From the NCBI GenBank assembly GCA_028583685.1, contig JAMXIF010000077.1:11939363-12003362 (forward strand): a stretch of DNA of 64,000 bases, in the 5' to 3' direction. Source of the DNA: Petaurus breviceps papuanus. Taxonomy: Eukaryota; Chordata; Mammalia; Diprotodontia; Petauridae. Shown piece after piece: positions 1 to 11,479 of the stretch; the stretch's first letter is position 1; each line of letters starts with the position of its first letter. The notes under the pieces are model-generated. The model was not told the DNA's origin and ran no database searches. It saw only the letters and a list, made by a program, of their open reading frames with translations. A program made the position numbers and the translations under genes.

Positions 1-12
1 AAGAAGAAGAAG

Positions 13-43
<31 letters not shown>

Positions 44-66
44 GAGAAGAAGAAGAAGAAGAAGAT
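1..66. repeat. (GAA)n microsatellite
   Basis: Triplet GAA/AAG array, about 20 units with one GTG interruption, running off the left edge of the window. Purine-only on this strand. Confidence 0.97.
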
Positions 67-1907
67 CATATTCACTTTGGCCTCAAGAGGATCCATTTAC
101 AGCTCAGGGATGATTTTCCAGATTGGTGTCTCCATTTCAGGATCCCTTTGCTTCCCCCATAAAAGTAACCTTAGATCTGAATGATGCCAAGTGACATTGC
201 TAAATGTTGATGAAGGCTAATGCTGAAGGAATACACTGTTAAGAGCCTTTATGCCGTTTTCATGAATACTCCCTAGCATCCTGTGTTTCATTGCTCAACT
301 GCAACCCATCTGGTAATAGAAGAAAAGGCTCTGAAGGGAACTCCTAGAGGCTATGAACTTATGATGATGTGAGATAAGATAGCTTGACAACTTGGAATCT
401 CCAACCCTTTCTTGACTAAGCAGAGACAAAGGTTCATTTTAATTCTAATGAACAAATTCCTATTATATATTGATTTCAGAGAGTTCTAAAAGAAACCATT
501 CACCTTCCTGAAACCATGAAGCATATCAGATCACACCCAGTAACCCTAACCTCTGAAATAGTATTCTGTCATTAGAAGCATATAATAATGAAAGAACTGT
601 GTCTCTGGTCAAAATTCCTTTTGGGGAAGTTTTCATGTTCCATAATATGCTTGAATTATCTGTATGCACTCTAAGTAGATATGTTTTTATTCTGCCCTGA
701 TCTCAAGAATGATAAACATTTTTTTAATACTGGAAAACTTTTTTCTTTTTTGAAATTTGGTTAAATGTTTTTCTACTACCCCAGGTGAAATGAGAAGGGA
801 TTTTATTAAATATGCATACATTTCCATAGACATATGCAGAGTCATCTATTTGTATTTTACTGCAATGCATAAACTGGTAACCCCCATGTAGTCCTTAAAT
901 ACGATTAGAAAAAAAAAACAGATAAGATTCTGAGTCTCAAAAAATTCATTCTAAATTCAATAACTGACCAAAAAAGTAAAATGTCAATCATATTTGCAAG
1001 CTGTAGACTATAATTCCAATCAAAAGAAATTGCTGTTTTACAATTGGATTTTGAGAGAGGGCTAGATCAATGTTATTGACTTAACAGATGCATTCATTAT
1101 TTATTTTAAACTTTGTTTATTACAAAAGTTTCACATATAGACTAATTATTTAAATTGGAACTTGCCACTGTCTAAATTAATACTTGGGAAATGGAATGTT
1201 TGCCCTGAGGCTGCAAAATTGGACTTTGTCAGGAAACTGATGGGGTGGGGAATGGATAGTGTTTAGAAAAATGTCTCTTTTACTGAATGTTGAAAACTTG
1301 CCCATGAAAGGAAGAGACTTGAGTCATTATTTTCCACTTGAGGATAATTAAATACAAATAAAAAAAGCCTGCATTGTGTTTGATGTTCTGCATTCTTGTC
1401 TCTCTGGAAATATATGCATGAATGACAGCTGTCAGAGGGCTCGACTTCCTGACACCATCAGTTTGAAGGTTTCTAATTGTGTAGTCCCTGAAGAAACACC
1501 ACAGACACTGTGACAGTCCCTTTGCTACCAGGTGGATTCTATACCCACCACCAGTCACAACTGAACCCCAGATAAGGCATTGAAAAGAAGGAAGTCAGAC
1601 AAACAGAGGCTCTGAACAGAGGTCATGAGAACAACAAGCTCTCCTTTCATTCACAAAAGTGACTCTCAAGCTCCTAAAACAAAAATCAGCAGCAGGCCAG
1701 GAACATTCCTCAGAAAATGAGCTCAGAGGGCTGGGATGTCACATAAGAGTAATCACTCAAAAAACTGTGACAGGAACTCTCATCAGGAAAACGCTCTTCT
1801 ATTATGCAACTGACACTTGCAAATTTACATAAGTGATTCCTCTGAGACAAAACTTTGGAGTTGTTTTTGCTTTCTAGTCAAGGAATGGGGCAAGAAGCAA
1901 TCAATCA
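67..1907. other. unique AT-rich sequence, no feature recognised
   Basis: No repeat family or coding signal recognised. Open frames here are short, and none has a protein-like composition or a family I know. There are only short A or T runs. Confidence 0.5.
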
Positions 1908-2080
1908 TAAGCTTTAACAAAAGCCTACTATGTGCCATGCATTGAACTTGGCACTGGCAATATGAAGACAAAAATATAACAGACCCTGCACTCATGAGCT
2001 TATGTTAACTGGGTCTGTAATCATTCAATCAATCCACATTTATTTATTAAGGGGCAATTACATATAAAACAAGAGACAAC
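1908..2080 (-). repeat. L2-type LINE 3' end, minus strand
   Basis: Reads as the reverse complement of an L2 tail: CTACTATGTGCCATGCATTG followed by a block resembling 'ccctgcactcatgagctta'. A second short start of the same kind (CAATCCACATTTATTTATTA) follows at about 2029. Old and diverged. Confidence 0.7.
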
Positions 2081-2189
2081 GTTACAGAGTGGATAAAGAG
2101 GAGGTAGCCTCTAAATCAAGGAAATCTGTCCTCACGTTCAACCTGAATCAAATTCTAGACATGTCATTAAATATAAAAGACCTTTCCTG

Positions 2190-2385
2190 GTCTTCTCTCA
2201 CCTCCCCCAGTAACCTGCTCTTTCTCTCTCAGACTATATACCCTTTTATACCAAAGGTACCTTGTATATCCACAATTGTTTGCCTGCTTTCTCTTTCATT
2301 AGAATATGGATTCCTTGAGGGTAAGCATCTTTCATTTGTTTGTTTGTTCTTTATATCCCCAGTACTTAGTAGAGTGATTGGCTTG
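2190..2385 (+). repeat. L2-type LINE 3' end
   Basis: Contains the L2-like tail order: a 'gaatatggattccttgaggg' block, then 'tatccccagtacttagtaga'. Truncated and diverged. Confidence 0.65.
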
Positions 2386-2439
2386 TTGACTGTGGTTCTT
2401 GCTGTAAAACTTTTAAGTTTTTAAGAAAATACCAACTTA

Positions 2440-2734
2440 TCAAAGTAGAGGTAGTTTCTTCACCTGAGAAGTCCTTTTTCACTGGTTACCTCTCACATCT
2501 TGAGTGTTTCCCTATTCCCCTTTGTTCCCACCTTCCCTTCTTTGTTTCATGGTGGAACTCAAATCTCACCTACCCTAGAATGCCTTCTCTTCTAAGAGTG
2601 ACTTCTATCTACCCTATAAATACTGTGCATCTACCTATTTCTGTACAAGTTGTCTCCTCCATCTGAATGTAAGCTCTTTGAAGGCAGACATTTTATATTT
2701 GCTGTATATATTTCCACAGTTCTTGCTATTTTTG
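2440..2734 (+). repeat. L2-type LINE 3' end
   Basis: Second L2-like copy in the same orientation. The upstream part (cacctgagaagtcctttttc) and the tail (gaatgtaagctctttgaagg) both fit an L2 3' UTR. The adjoining MAR1 SINE cuts off the 3' end at about 2735. Confidence 0.65.
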
Positions 2735-2978
2735 AGGCATTTCAATTGCGTCCAATTCTTCCTAAGACCACTTGGGGTTTTCTTAGCAAAGATACTGGAA
2801 TGGTCTATCATTTCCGTCTAGAGCTCATTTGACAGATGAGGACTGAGGCATATAAGGTTAAGTGACCTGCCCAGGGTCACACTGTTAGTAAGTGTCTGAG
2901 GCAGGATTTGAACTCATGAAGATGCATTTTCCTGATTCCAAACCCAGTGTTATATCCACTGTGCCATGCAGCTGCCCC
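2735..2978 (-). repeat. MAR1-type CORE-SINE, minus strand
   Basis: Full-length marsupial SINE in reverse. The tRNA-like head is at the right (reverse of GGCAGCT..), followed by the CORE block (GACCTGCCCAGGGTCACAC) and a BovB/RTE-like tail at the left (CATTTCAATTGCGTCCAATT; CTTGGGGTTTTCTTAGCAAAG). The tail is what separates MAR1 from MIR. Confidence 0.85.
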
Positions 2979-3034
2979 AGCACATAGAAAATGTGTCATG
3001 ACTGGCTGATTTATCAGGGAAGTCACAGATTCAG

Positions 3035-3125
3035 ACTCTATATATTAGGCACTCTGCTAGGTACTAGTGATTCAAAAGCACAATTGAAATGGTCCCTGCT
3101 CCAAGGAGATGATATTCTATCAGAA
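3035..3125 (-). repeat. L2-type LINE tail fragment, minus strand
   Basis: Short block reading 'ttaggcactctgctaggtac' then 'ggtccctgctccaaggagat', the reverse complement of an L2 3' end. Confidence 0.6.
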
Positions 3126-4017
3126 TGGAAGAGCAAGAGGAAATTCAATGCTCAAGGAATCAGTCTCTCAACATCATCAGCATAGCTGCATTCCTGACAG
3201 TGAGTAAGATGATTCAGAGGCAGAATCATGAAATCTCAGAATTGAGAGAGACTTTAAGATGGGCTACAGGACAGCAGATCTTAGAGAATGATGCCAATAT
3301 TTGCCTATTTCATGGCAGGAAAGCATCCTCAGCTTAGTACCAAGGGTGCAATAATAATTAATTTTCACAGAAAATACTTCATGCTTCTTTCACCACAGAT
3401 AGGAGTTCTTTACCTGAGGTCCATGAGCATTTTTAATTATTTGGATAAGTAATTTTTCCTTACAATTGCTTTTCTTTGCAATCCTATATATTTTATATCA
3501 TGAATTTATCAACATTATTCCCAGAAGAGAAAACCTAGGCTTCACCAGAGTGTGAAAGGTATACATGAAATGGAAGAAAGGTAAAGAACTCTTGCCCTAG
3601 TACATTCTTCTCTGCCTGGTCCCTCTCTACTCCCTCTTCCAGGGAAGATGTCTGCCTAAGACTTCAGAGGTATCTATGTCCTTGCCCTGAGCATACTGTT
3701 CATGCTTTTTGCTCTATATTATATTTTGTTATGCTTGCTCAGGTACCAGAATTCTTAATTATGGTCCTGCCTAACTAATACCAGAGAATTCACTGAATAT
3801 TTTACATTTCTGTTTAATAAAGGTCGTCTTTAATTGTGTACCCTCAAGTAAGCAGGCTGAATCCAGGTATTCTGTAATGATCATATTGCCAAGTTAGAAT
3901 CCATTTAAACATTTCTTATAATCACCCATTACCAGTCCCTTGCTTTTGAATCTCTGGAAAAAGCACACACAAGATGTTTAGTTTCAGAAATTTAAAATAT
4001 ACAAATAGAATATGCTT
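3126..4017. other. no feature recognised
   Basis: AT-rich unique sequence. I see no repeat family that I can name and no convincing open frame. Confidence 0.5.
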
Positions 4018-4026
4018 AATAAATAA

Positions 4027-4064
<38 letters not shown>
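4018..4064. repeat. (TA)n microsatellite
   Basis: (AATA)n running into an uninterrupted (AT)n array of about 20 units. Confidence 0.97.
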
Positions 4065-4066
<2 letters not shown>

Positions 4067-4469
4067 ATACCTGAATGGACATACCTTTAACCTTTTCATT
4101 CTAAGCATTTGGTGTTTTACTCTTCAAGGCCAAAAATGTGAAGGGCTAGAAAACTTTTCACAGAAGTTACATTCTCTATGATATCTCTCACAAGCAGTCA
4201 TTCAAGGAATTAAGTTAGAAGTGAAAGACTACAGATAACTTCTTTAGCCTTGAGTATCCTGGGATCCAGTTAAAATTCCCAGAACATTCCTCTAAATCGG
4301 AGTGGAGTTACTACCACTTCGTTATTAACTTTACAAAGCACTCAAAAATAACAGTGAAATGTGAAATGTTTACCTGAAGCATTTCCCAGTGATACTGGAT
4401 CTGTGGATCTGTCTCTAGGCCTCAAGTACACATAATGACCAAAGCATTTTGAACAATTCCTATCTGAAT

Positions 4470-4575
4470 ATCGAATCAATTGCTGTAATGGACAGCTTTA
4501 ATTGTCAGGATGTTTTGTTGTTCCTTACCTCAAATCTAAATCGACTTCTTTTTAGTTTCTACCAATTCCTCCCAG

Positions 4576-4623
<48 letters not shown>

Positions 4624-5490
4624 CTTTCAAATGATGACAGCCCCACAAATACTTGAAGATAGTTATCATGTCTCCTGGGCATCTTCTTTTTTTCAGAGTT
4701 AGTAAAGTTAATCTTCCACAATGAAAATGGACCCTCCCCTACATAATCTCCAATTTATCAGGGTCCTCATTACCCTATGTCATCTAGACTTAAAGATAAT
4801 ACCCTAGATAAAGTTAGAGGAGAGGAGAGCAGAATTATCCACCTTATTACTTCTGAAAGTTCCATCCCTCTTAATGTAGCCCTAGATTATATTAGCTTTT
4901 TTGGTTGCAAAATCACATTGCTGACTCATGATGGTGTTTCAGTTACCCTTCAAATCCTATTCTCTTTTTTCAGAATAACTGGTGTTCATCCTTACCTCCC
5001 TCATCATGTACTTACAAAGTAGATTTTTCTACCTAAGTGTGACTTTATTTGTGTTGAATTTCATTTATTAGACTCTTTCTAATATTTGAGTCTGTTAAGA
5101 CCCCTTTGAATGCTGACTCTATCAGCCATTGTATTAATTATCCCTCTCAACTTTGTGTTGTTTACCAGTTTGATGAGTATGCTGTATCAACTTTTTAATT
5201 TTCATTGATAAAAATGTTTAACTGCACAGTACGAAGCACAAATTCCTGCATTGTTCCACTGGAGAGCCTCTTGCCTTGTTGACATGGAACAATTAGTAAC
5301 TCATCTTTGAATCTTGATATATAACAAGATCTGAATCCATTTGATTCCACTTTCATCTAAATCACATCTCCTCATCTTCACTACAAAAATAACTGATGTT
5401 TGTGCTAAAATCTAGATAAAGTACATCTGCCTTAACCACTTCATTTACCATTATAGGTCTGACTATTACTTCCTGAAGTACAATTATTTT
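4470..5490 (-). mobile_element. CR1/L3-type LINE fragment, minus strand
   Basis: About 1 kb that reads, in reverse, like the RT-to-3'UTR region of the CR1/L3 clade. Diagnostic blocks on the plus strand are CTTGAAGATAGTTATCATGT, TCTTAATGTAGCCCTAGATT, ATTCATTGATAAAAATG-like spacing near 5200, and CACTGGAGAGCC near 5260. It is heavily diverged with many small indels and no long open frame, so it is an old dead copy. A (CA)n array has expanded inside it. Confidence 0.8.
4578..4621. repeat. (CA)n microsatellite inside the CR1/L3 copy
   Basis: About 22 CA units. LINE-like sequence is present on both sides. Confidence 0.97.
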
Positions 5491-5507
5491 TCAAACAGGG
5501 ACATACA

Positions 5508-5560
5508 ATCATAGAATCTTTGAATTTGGTTGGACCTCTGAGATCAAAATATGTTCCAAA
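5508..5560 (-). repeat. CR1/L3-like 3' tail fragment
   Basis: Plus strand reads 'atcatagaatctttgaattt' then 'ggacctctgagatc', the reverse of the common CR1/L3-like tail. It could also be the tail of a SINE that borrowed this end. Confidence 0.5.
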
Positions 5561-6273
5561 CTATGAATTTCATCTATACCATTAGAGATTTAGGAAAGAA
5601 AAAAAAATAACAAAAACCCAATTTGGTCTGCTGAACTGCTATGTTACATACTTGGAAATCTTGTTCTAAAATAGCTCTAATGCAATTTGGAACTATGTCA
5701 AAGGGCTATAAATCTGTGCATAACTTTTGATCGAACAATACAACTGCTAGGCCTATACCCCAAAGCATCCTCCCAAAAAAAAAGGAAAAGGAAAAGAACA
5801 TATTTATGCAAAGTTTTTACAGTACCTTTTTGTGGTGGCAAAGAATTGGAAATTGAAGGGATGCCCATACATTGGAGAAAAGCTAAACAAGCTATAGAAT
5901 ATGATTGTAATGGAATATTATTATACTGTAAGAAATTACTATAAGGATGATTTCAGAAAAAAACTGGAAAGATTTACATGAACTGATACAAAGAGAAGTG
6001 AACAGAACCAGGAGAACTTTATACAAACTAACAACAATTATTTTTCAGTGAATAATTGTGAATGACTTAACACTTCTCAGCAATGCAGTAATCTAACACA
6101 ATTCCAAGAGACTTATGAAGAAGCATATTATCCACCTTCAGAGAAAGAACTGACTTTGTTTGAATGTAGACTTAATCATGTTATTCTTCACTTTCTTTCT
6201 TCCCTTATTTTTTTATACTAGTCTTCTTTTACAAAAATGAGTAATATGGAAATATTTTACATGATTGCACATG

Positions 6274-6408
6274 TGTAACTGTTATAGTAATAGAATTGAA
6301 GATCTTCCATGACCCTTGAGCTTGCTAACAAAGCAGGAAGGGGTGGGGCAGGGAGGAGCCGGAGCTGAGTAGGAGCTGGGCTGGAGCCAATGTGGTAATT
6401 GGAAGTGG

Positions 6409-6440
<32 letters not shown>

Positions 6441-6841
6441 ACTACTTTTTTTTTTTTTGAGCCAGCCAGAATTTCTGCTAAGGACTCCTGCTGAGGACTG
6501 CCCGGGATGGGAACTGTGGGATCCAGAGCTGCTGGGAGCTAGCTGCATGAAGGCTGAGCAGTTGCCATGAGTGAGGAGAGGAGGATCTTTTCTTGAGGTA
6601 GCCTCTTCTGTTTTGAAGGCTTGAGAATGTGTGTGTTTACTACATTACCTACACGTACCTACTCCATGGCTACTATGATGCCTTTAACTTTCTGGTTTTG
6701 GAACTCAGTTTTCTTGTATTTAAATAAATGTTCTTGCTATGTTCCCCATATAGAGAGCCTGCTACTACATTTTGTGATTAATAACTATATCAGCATATTT
6801 ATAGTTACTGTAGGCATTGTGAATACTGTGTTGTTGATAAG
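6274..6841 (+). mobile_element. solo LTR, family B copy 1 (ERV-type, fossil)
   Basis: About 560 bp shared with 13089-13629 and 45620-46157. Order of parts: 'gaagatcttccatg' near the start, a GC-rich CAG-containing block, a T run, GAGCCAGCCAGAATTTCTGC, a 'gaggagaggaggatct' block, then AATAAA at about 6722 roughly 115 bp before the end. It interrupts the L1 3' UTR between ...GCACATGTGTAAC and ATAACCTATATTTG. Exact ends are uncertain by about 6 bp because the L1 flank and the LTR start look alike. No internal retroviral genes adjoin it. Confidence 0.8.
6405..6442. repeat. (CAG/CAA)n triplet tract inside LTR copy 1
   Basis: Imperfect CAG/CAA array in the GC-rich part of the LTR. The corresponding part of copy 2 (about 13204-13242) is a GGC/GGT/CAG mix, so the tract has changed between copies. 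Confidence 0.9.
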
Positions 6842-7507
6842 ATAACCTATATTTGATTGCTTACCATCTCAGGGAGGGAGGGGAGGAAGAATACTATTTG
6901 AAGCTCAAAACAACAACAACAACAAAAAAACCCTAATGTTAAAAATTGTTTTAACATATAAGAGGGGGGAAAATAAAATATATTTTAAAGAAATAAAATG
7001 ACTCTAATTTAGAGACAATCAGAATTTCAAGAACTAATGAAGCTTTACACTTCCCAACAAATAGTATCTAACCCAGACTTTTTCCTTTGACTCCCTGCCT
7101 TTACTAAAAGCCAACTCCTTTTAGTTTGTGACAGCTAGGTTTGAGATTTTGAGAAAGAGATAGTCACATTCATCTTTTAGTAACTGAAATATGTTCCAAT
7201 AGCATATAAACCTGTAATGGAAAATTCCACATACAAGAAGGACAGAAGATTTTTATATCTACCTCACCCAACATCATAGACATAAAATTTGATTAGGTAC
7301 AGGGAAATGAGTTCCACTTCTGACACATAACTCCATGTCTAAAGAAAAAGTCTGATACTAACTGTGTGGAAAAAAAAGTTAATTTCTTTAGTCCTTAAAA
7401 ATGAAGTAAGTAGTTATGAAGAATAATATTAACCACTAATGAGAAAAAAATCCTTTCATTATGAGGCATTAATAGACTAAGGTCAAATCTTTTCTACATA
7501 ACAAAAT

Positions 7508-7680
7508 TAAGAGACAGTGTAGGGTGGTAGATAAAGCAATGTCTCATGTCAGGAAGACCTTGGCTTAAATATTGTCTTAGATACTTATGACTAGTGTGGC
7601 ATGTGGGGCAGGGGAACCATTCTGTGACTCAGGTCCTCAACTCTAAGGTAAGGAAATTAAACTCAGAAGCCTTTTACAAG
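7508..7680 (+). repeat. MIR-like tRNA-derived SINE
   Basis: Degenerate SINE: 'agggtggtagataaagcaat', 'gtcaggaagaccttggctta', then 'aaggaaattaaactcagaag'. Old. Confidence 0.65.
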
Positions 7681-7868
7681 GATAGATAACCTGTGGCCTT
7701 GAGGCTACATGTGGCCCTTTAGGTCATTAAGTATGGCCATTTGACTCAATCCAAACTTCAGAGGACAAATCTCCTTAATAACAAGATTTGTTCGGTGAAA
7801 CTTGGACTCAGTCAAAAGCCTGCAACTGAGGACCTAGAATGCCTCAGTTTCCCCACTCTTGCTTTAAG
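7676..7868. mobile_element. palindromic non-autonomous DNA transposon (hAT-like MITE)
   Basis: The two halves are imperfect inverted copies. The left arm holds TTTGACTCAATCCAAACTTC then GGACAAATC. The right arm holds GATTTGTTCGGTGAAAC then TTGGACTCAGTCAAAAG. The GGCC-rich outer parts (ACCTGTGGCCTTGAGG.. and ..GAGGACCTAGAATGCC) also pair. There is no transposase frame. The family assignment to hAT is from memory of similar palindromic repeats, not from visible terminal motifs. Confidence 0.7.
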
Positions 7869-8159
7869 AACTCAACATCTGTAAATCTTATAACAAGTGT
7901 ATCTTAAAAGGAATATTTTTTTAGATTATGGTTTGTGTCAAGGAGTAATTCTATCAACAGAAAAGTCAAGTATCCAACTCCTGAGTCTCATGGGGCTTTT
8001 TCATTGAAGAAGCAAGAGTGCTCCACTGATACATTTCACCATCCCAACAACAAGAACCTTTATATAGCCAGCACTTCTCATATAACAACTTGTGTCCCGC
8101 TTAATCAACGAAACTTCCTTGGAAGCAGATGAGTGGCTTTCTGTCCTTCTTCATTTATA
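7869..8159. other. no feature recognised
   Basis: Unique-looking sequence between the MITE and an L2 fragment. Confidence 0.5.
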
Positions 8160-8290
8160 TTCACTCAATAAACAATAACTAAGTGACTACTATGTACCAA
8201 GTACTACTTTAGGTGGTAAGGCTACAAAGGGATAGGAAAAGGGCTTGCGTCTATGATTTCACTGCCCCAGGGAGCCCTACACAAAACTTC
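8160..8290 (-). repeat. L2-type LINE tail, minus strand
   Basis: Reads 'tgactactatgtaccaagta' followed by a diverged 'ggtggtaaggctacaaag' block, matching the reverse of an L2 3' end. Confidence 0.6.
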
Positions 8291-8784
8291 CCCTTACAGG
8301 AAACTGCCCAGGGATACATCGAAGAAAAGAAAAGAAACCCTTCCTTCAAAAACCTCAGGAAATACTTGGGGGAGGCAGGGCTGGAACATACCAACCAAAG
8401 GATCTTAGCTGATAGAGATGAATCAACTTCTGTCTAGAGCTCAGTGAAATTATACAACATAGGACAGCTGCATTCCCAAAGGGATTTTGCAAGAGTTATT
8501 TTCTATGTTAACTCCATATGGCTATGTCTTCCTAGTCTCTATGGGACCCTTTCTTGGAGCCCTACCTATATCACAGACCAACATCACCAAGTCATATAAT
8601 TGGGAGGGAAACAAAATAGAATAAAGGAAGCTGATTAGGTATTTTCAAAGTAGAAGTTACCTATCAATTTCTCAGAAAAATAATAATGATTATACCAATT
8701 ATATCAATAACACATCTAAGTAAACATATATGTATGTATACACAAACATATCCACGCACATCACACAAATGGATTCAGATAGAG
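8291..8784. other. no feature recognised
   Basis: Unique-looking sequence with a short TATG/CACA stretch near 8725-8765. Confidence 0.5.
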
Positions 8785-8885
8785 AAGACAGAAAACAAAG
8801 ACAACAAGAGAGACAGTGAGAAACAGAAACAGAGAGACAGAGACAGAGAGAAACAGAGACAGAGAGAAATAGAGATAGACAGAAC
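8785..8885. repeat. purine-rich (CAGAGA)n-like low-complexity tract
   Basis: About 100 bp made of AGAGACAG and GAAACAGA units. Almost all A and G, with scattered C. Confidence 0.9.
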
Positions 8886-9034
8886 CTTGTAACCATTTAA
8901 ATCATCAGTGCCTCTAAGCAACTCTCAGAGTCTATTAGTCACAGATGACTTTCTGATCTGAATCAGTGGGGGACAGTGCTGGAAACTCTTGCCCCTTCAA
9001 TTGCCATGCTAGAGTGTACATGCCAGTACTGGAT

Positions 9035-9215
9035 AGACCACTGGAATTAGATTCAGTAAGCTCTACATTCAAATCTTAACTCACTTAGCAGTTTTGGAAG
9101 CTTGGGCAAATCACTTCATCTTTCTGTAACATGGTTTTCTCATGTGTAAAATGAGGGGGCTAAAAGAGGAAGTTCCATATCAGTTATAAATCTCTGATCC
9201 TACTAATCTATATAC
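9035..9215 (+). repeat. MIR/THER-like SINE with CR1/L3-like tail
   Basis: Head 'gatagaccactggaattaga', middle 'cttgggcaaatcacttcatc', then 'tgtaaaatgagggggctaaa' and a tail 'ctctgatcctactaatc'. The tail distinguishes it from MAR1. Confidence 0.75.
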
Positions 9216-10624
9216 CCACAATGATGAAAATAAAAAATGAATGAATGAATGAAGTTCTACATCCTTAGCTTATGCATGACTCAGTACATTCACCACATGT
9301 TAAGTATTCATAACAACAATATTCTAGGCAAAAATCTAGTATGACAGATCTGGAGGAACTCTCATGTACACAACATAAAGATCTATGTGCCATCTGCTTC
9401 TTTTCAGTTTTTACAGTGGATTTATCTACTATTTGTTGTGCATATTTTGTTGTTTTGCTTCCTCTTTTTACTTACAGAAATATTATGAAGAATATAATGC
9501 TCAGTGAAAATATCACATATGTGGGTACAATATACAGGGAAAAGTGATTGCCATTCCATTTGTTCAAGTACAGAAACCTGACTTGATTTAATGTCATGAA
9601 AAATATGTGAAATGAATTCATTTGGAGATATAACTAATAGTGAATACCTGCTTCTCCCTTGGGACACACTTAATTTCATGCCATGTATATGAATTTCCAT
9701 TGGCAACTGTATAAATAGATTGGAGACATATGAGCTATATATTTCATCATATATATAATATTTTCCCTCCTCTAGAGTCTTCAGGTCCATGCCAAATGAT
9801 TGCTTTCAAAGATCTGCTGCTGTCTGCTGCATGTTCCAGCTATGCCCTTGCACACTAACCATATTGCCCCCTTTCATTCCCTCTTGCTCTTTCTTACTGC
9901 CTCAATCCTCTTTTAAAACTCTTTCCCCTCAAACATAAAAGTCGTTTCTGAAGGAGACAAATTGATCCATATGTCTGTATGCCATGAAGTGTTTCCCCAT
10001 TAGTGATTTTCTAAAATATCAGATTCAGTGCTGTGATCTCTTCTCTTTAAAGATGCTCCCAACCCATCGAGAGTTCAGCTTTTCCTTTTCTCAGTGGTGA
10101 AAGGGTTTTGATCTTGGTGAATGAACTTTTGGGCTAATTTGAATGGGGGGTTGTTCCATTTGGGGGCAGGATCCATCTTCCTCTTTTTAATGTGAATGCC
10201 TGTAGGGGAGAACAGGAAATTCAACTAGGGTATAAAAGCTTTAGGGTTCTATTTAGCAGAAATACTGGTGGCACAGGTGCCAGGTGTGGAGGACCACAAA
10301 TTTCCATACATAAACCCTACCTGGGGCTGATTTAGACCCAGACGAAAACATCTCCTATTTCCTAGCCTTGGCTTTTCTTGCCTTGGTTAACAACAACTGA
10401 GGAGAGTAGGAGAACACAAAAATAGTGTGTGTGTGTGTGTGGGGGGGGGTTCTCCCTGGGGAAGATGAAAAAAAGGGAAGAAATTTAAAAGAACAGAACA
10501 AGCAAAAAATTCTCTGATACTGCTTAAGGAAATCTTATAAGACCTTAAATATCCCCATTGTTCTGTTCTCATCTGGAAATAATTATGTCAAAAGTAGATC
10601 ATTTTCCCCAACTAGCCATTCTAA
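9216..10624. other. no named repeat; possible promoter-like fragment near 10231
   Basis: 1.4 kb without a repeat I can name. A 122-codon frame at 9422-9790 on the minus strand has no recognisable domain and overlaps a 68-codon frame on the other strand, so I treat it as chance. A TATAAAAG octamer lies at about 10231 and a (TG)n(G)n tract at about 10426-10450. It could hide an old LTR, but I cannot define ends. Confidence 0.4.
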
Positions 10625-10835
10625 AGTCAGAGTAATGCAATAGAAAGAATGCAAGTTTTAAACTCAGAGGAACGGAATTCAAATTCCAACTCAGCTACTT
10701 ATGACCCATGACCTTGGGCAAGTCATTTAGCCACAGAAGCCTGCAACTTTCTCATCTGTAAAATGAAAATGTTTGACTTAGTTGGCTTGAAGGTCCTTTC
10801 CAGGTCTAAATTTTTAATCCTATGAATCTATTATC
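10625..10835 (+). repeat. MIR/THER-like SINE with CR1/L3-like tail
   Basis: 'aatagaaagaatgcaagttt', 'gaccttgggcaagtcattta', 'ctcatctgtaaaatgaaaat', then a tail 'gaaggtcctttccaggtcta'. Same type as 9035-9215. Confidence 0.8.
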
Positions 10836-11214
10836 AGGGTTTAAATTCCTGCTCAGCCACTTAAAAATTTCTTTTCTCTTCTACCTACCATTTTTTTAAA
10901 GGAAAGAAAAACAAAACCCTTTAATAAATATCCAAGCAAAATACTTATCATACCCAAAAAATGTTTATTTCTATAACCCTAAAGGCACCTCTTTTCCGTT
11001 CGAAGGTGGGCAGGATAGATCATCCCCACTGCTCTGAAAACAGGGTTGGTTATTTTATTGATTATAGTCCTTAAGTCTTTTAAATGAGCTTGTCTTTATG
11101 AGGTTATTAGTATGTTTGGTTCTTATATTATTCAACATCAGAGTCACTGGAACTGCCTATGTAGATCTGAGAGACTACTACATATAAAGAACATAACAAA
11201 TAATGGATTAGGGA

Positions 11215-11400
11215 AGGAGAGAGATGAGAAAGACACAGAGAAACAGACAGACTCAGAGGCAGAGAGACAGACAAAGGAGGAAGAAAAGGAGAAGAAGGAG
11301 TTTGAGGAGGATGAGGAGATGGAAAAGGAAGAAGAAAATAAGTGGAGGAGGAACAGGAAGAATTAGGAGAGACAGAAAGATATCGGGAAAAACAATGTAT
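11215..11400. repeat. purine-rich low-complexity tract
   Basis: About 185 bp of GA-rich sequence (agacag, ggagaagaag units). Open frames here are charge-rich only because of the composition. Confidence 0.85.
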
Positions 11401-11479
11401 GAGAGAGCATACAGAAAAAGGATGCAGCGAACAATATTAAATTAAGGGCTATAAAAAGTTCAAGAATGAGATCTGAAAT

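Larger units (their letters stand above)
5676..6998 (+). mobile_element. L1 3' end (ORF2 C-terminus and 3' UTR), split by a solo LTR
   Basis: The 5' part (5676-6273) encodes fragments of the L1 ORF2 C-terminus. A frame at 5687-5944 contains FDRTIQLLGLYPKASS, corresponding to the FDPAIPLLGIYP motif of mammalian L1 ORF2. The 3' UTR follows, with AGAACCAGGAGAACTTTATA and GAGAAAGAACTGACTTTG. The L1 resumes after the LTR at about 6842 (ATAACCTATATTTGATTGC) and ends in an AATAAAATA-rich tail near 6998. 5'-truncated and inactive. Confidence 0.88.

Noticed and set aside
6621-6845. 74-codon frame as a host gene
   Set aside because: It lies entirely within solo LTR B copy 1 and recurs in the other copies, so it is treated as part of the LTR.
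9422-9790. 122-codon minus-strand frame
   Set aside because: No recognisable motif, overlaps a frame on the other strand, and there is no splice or promoter context.
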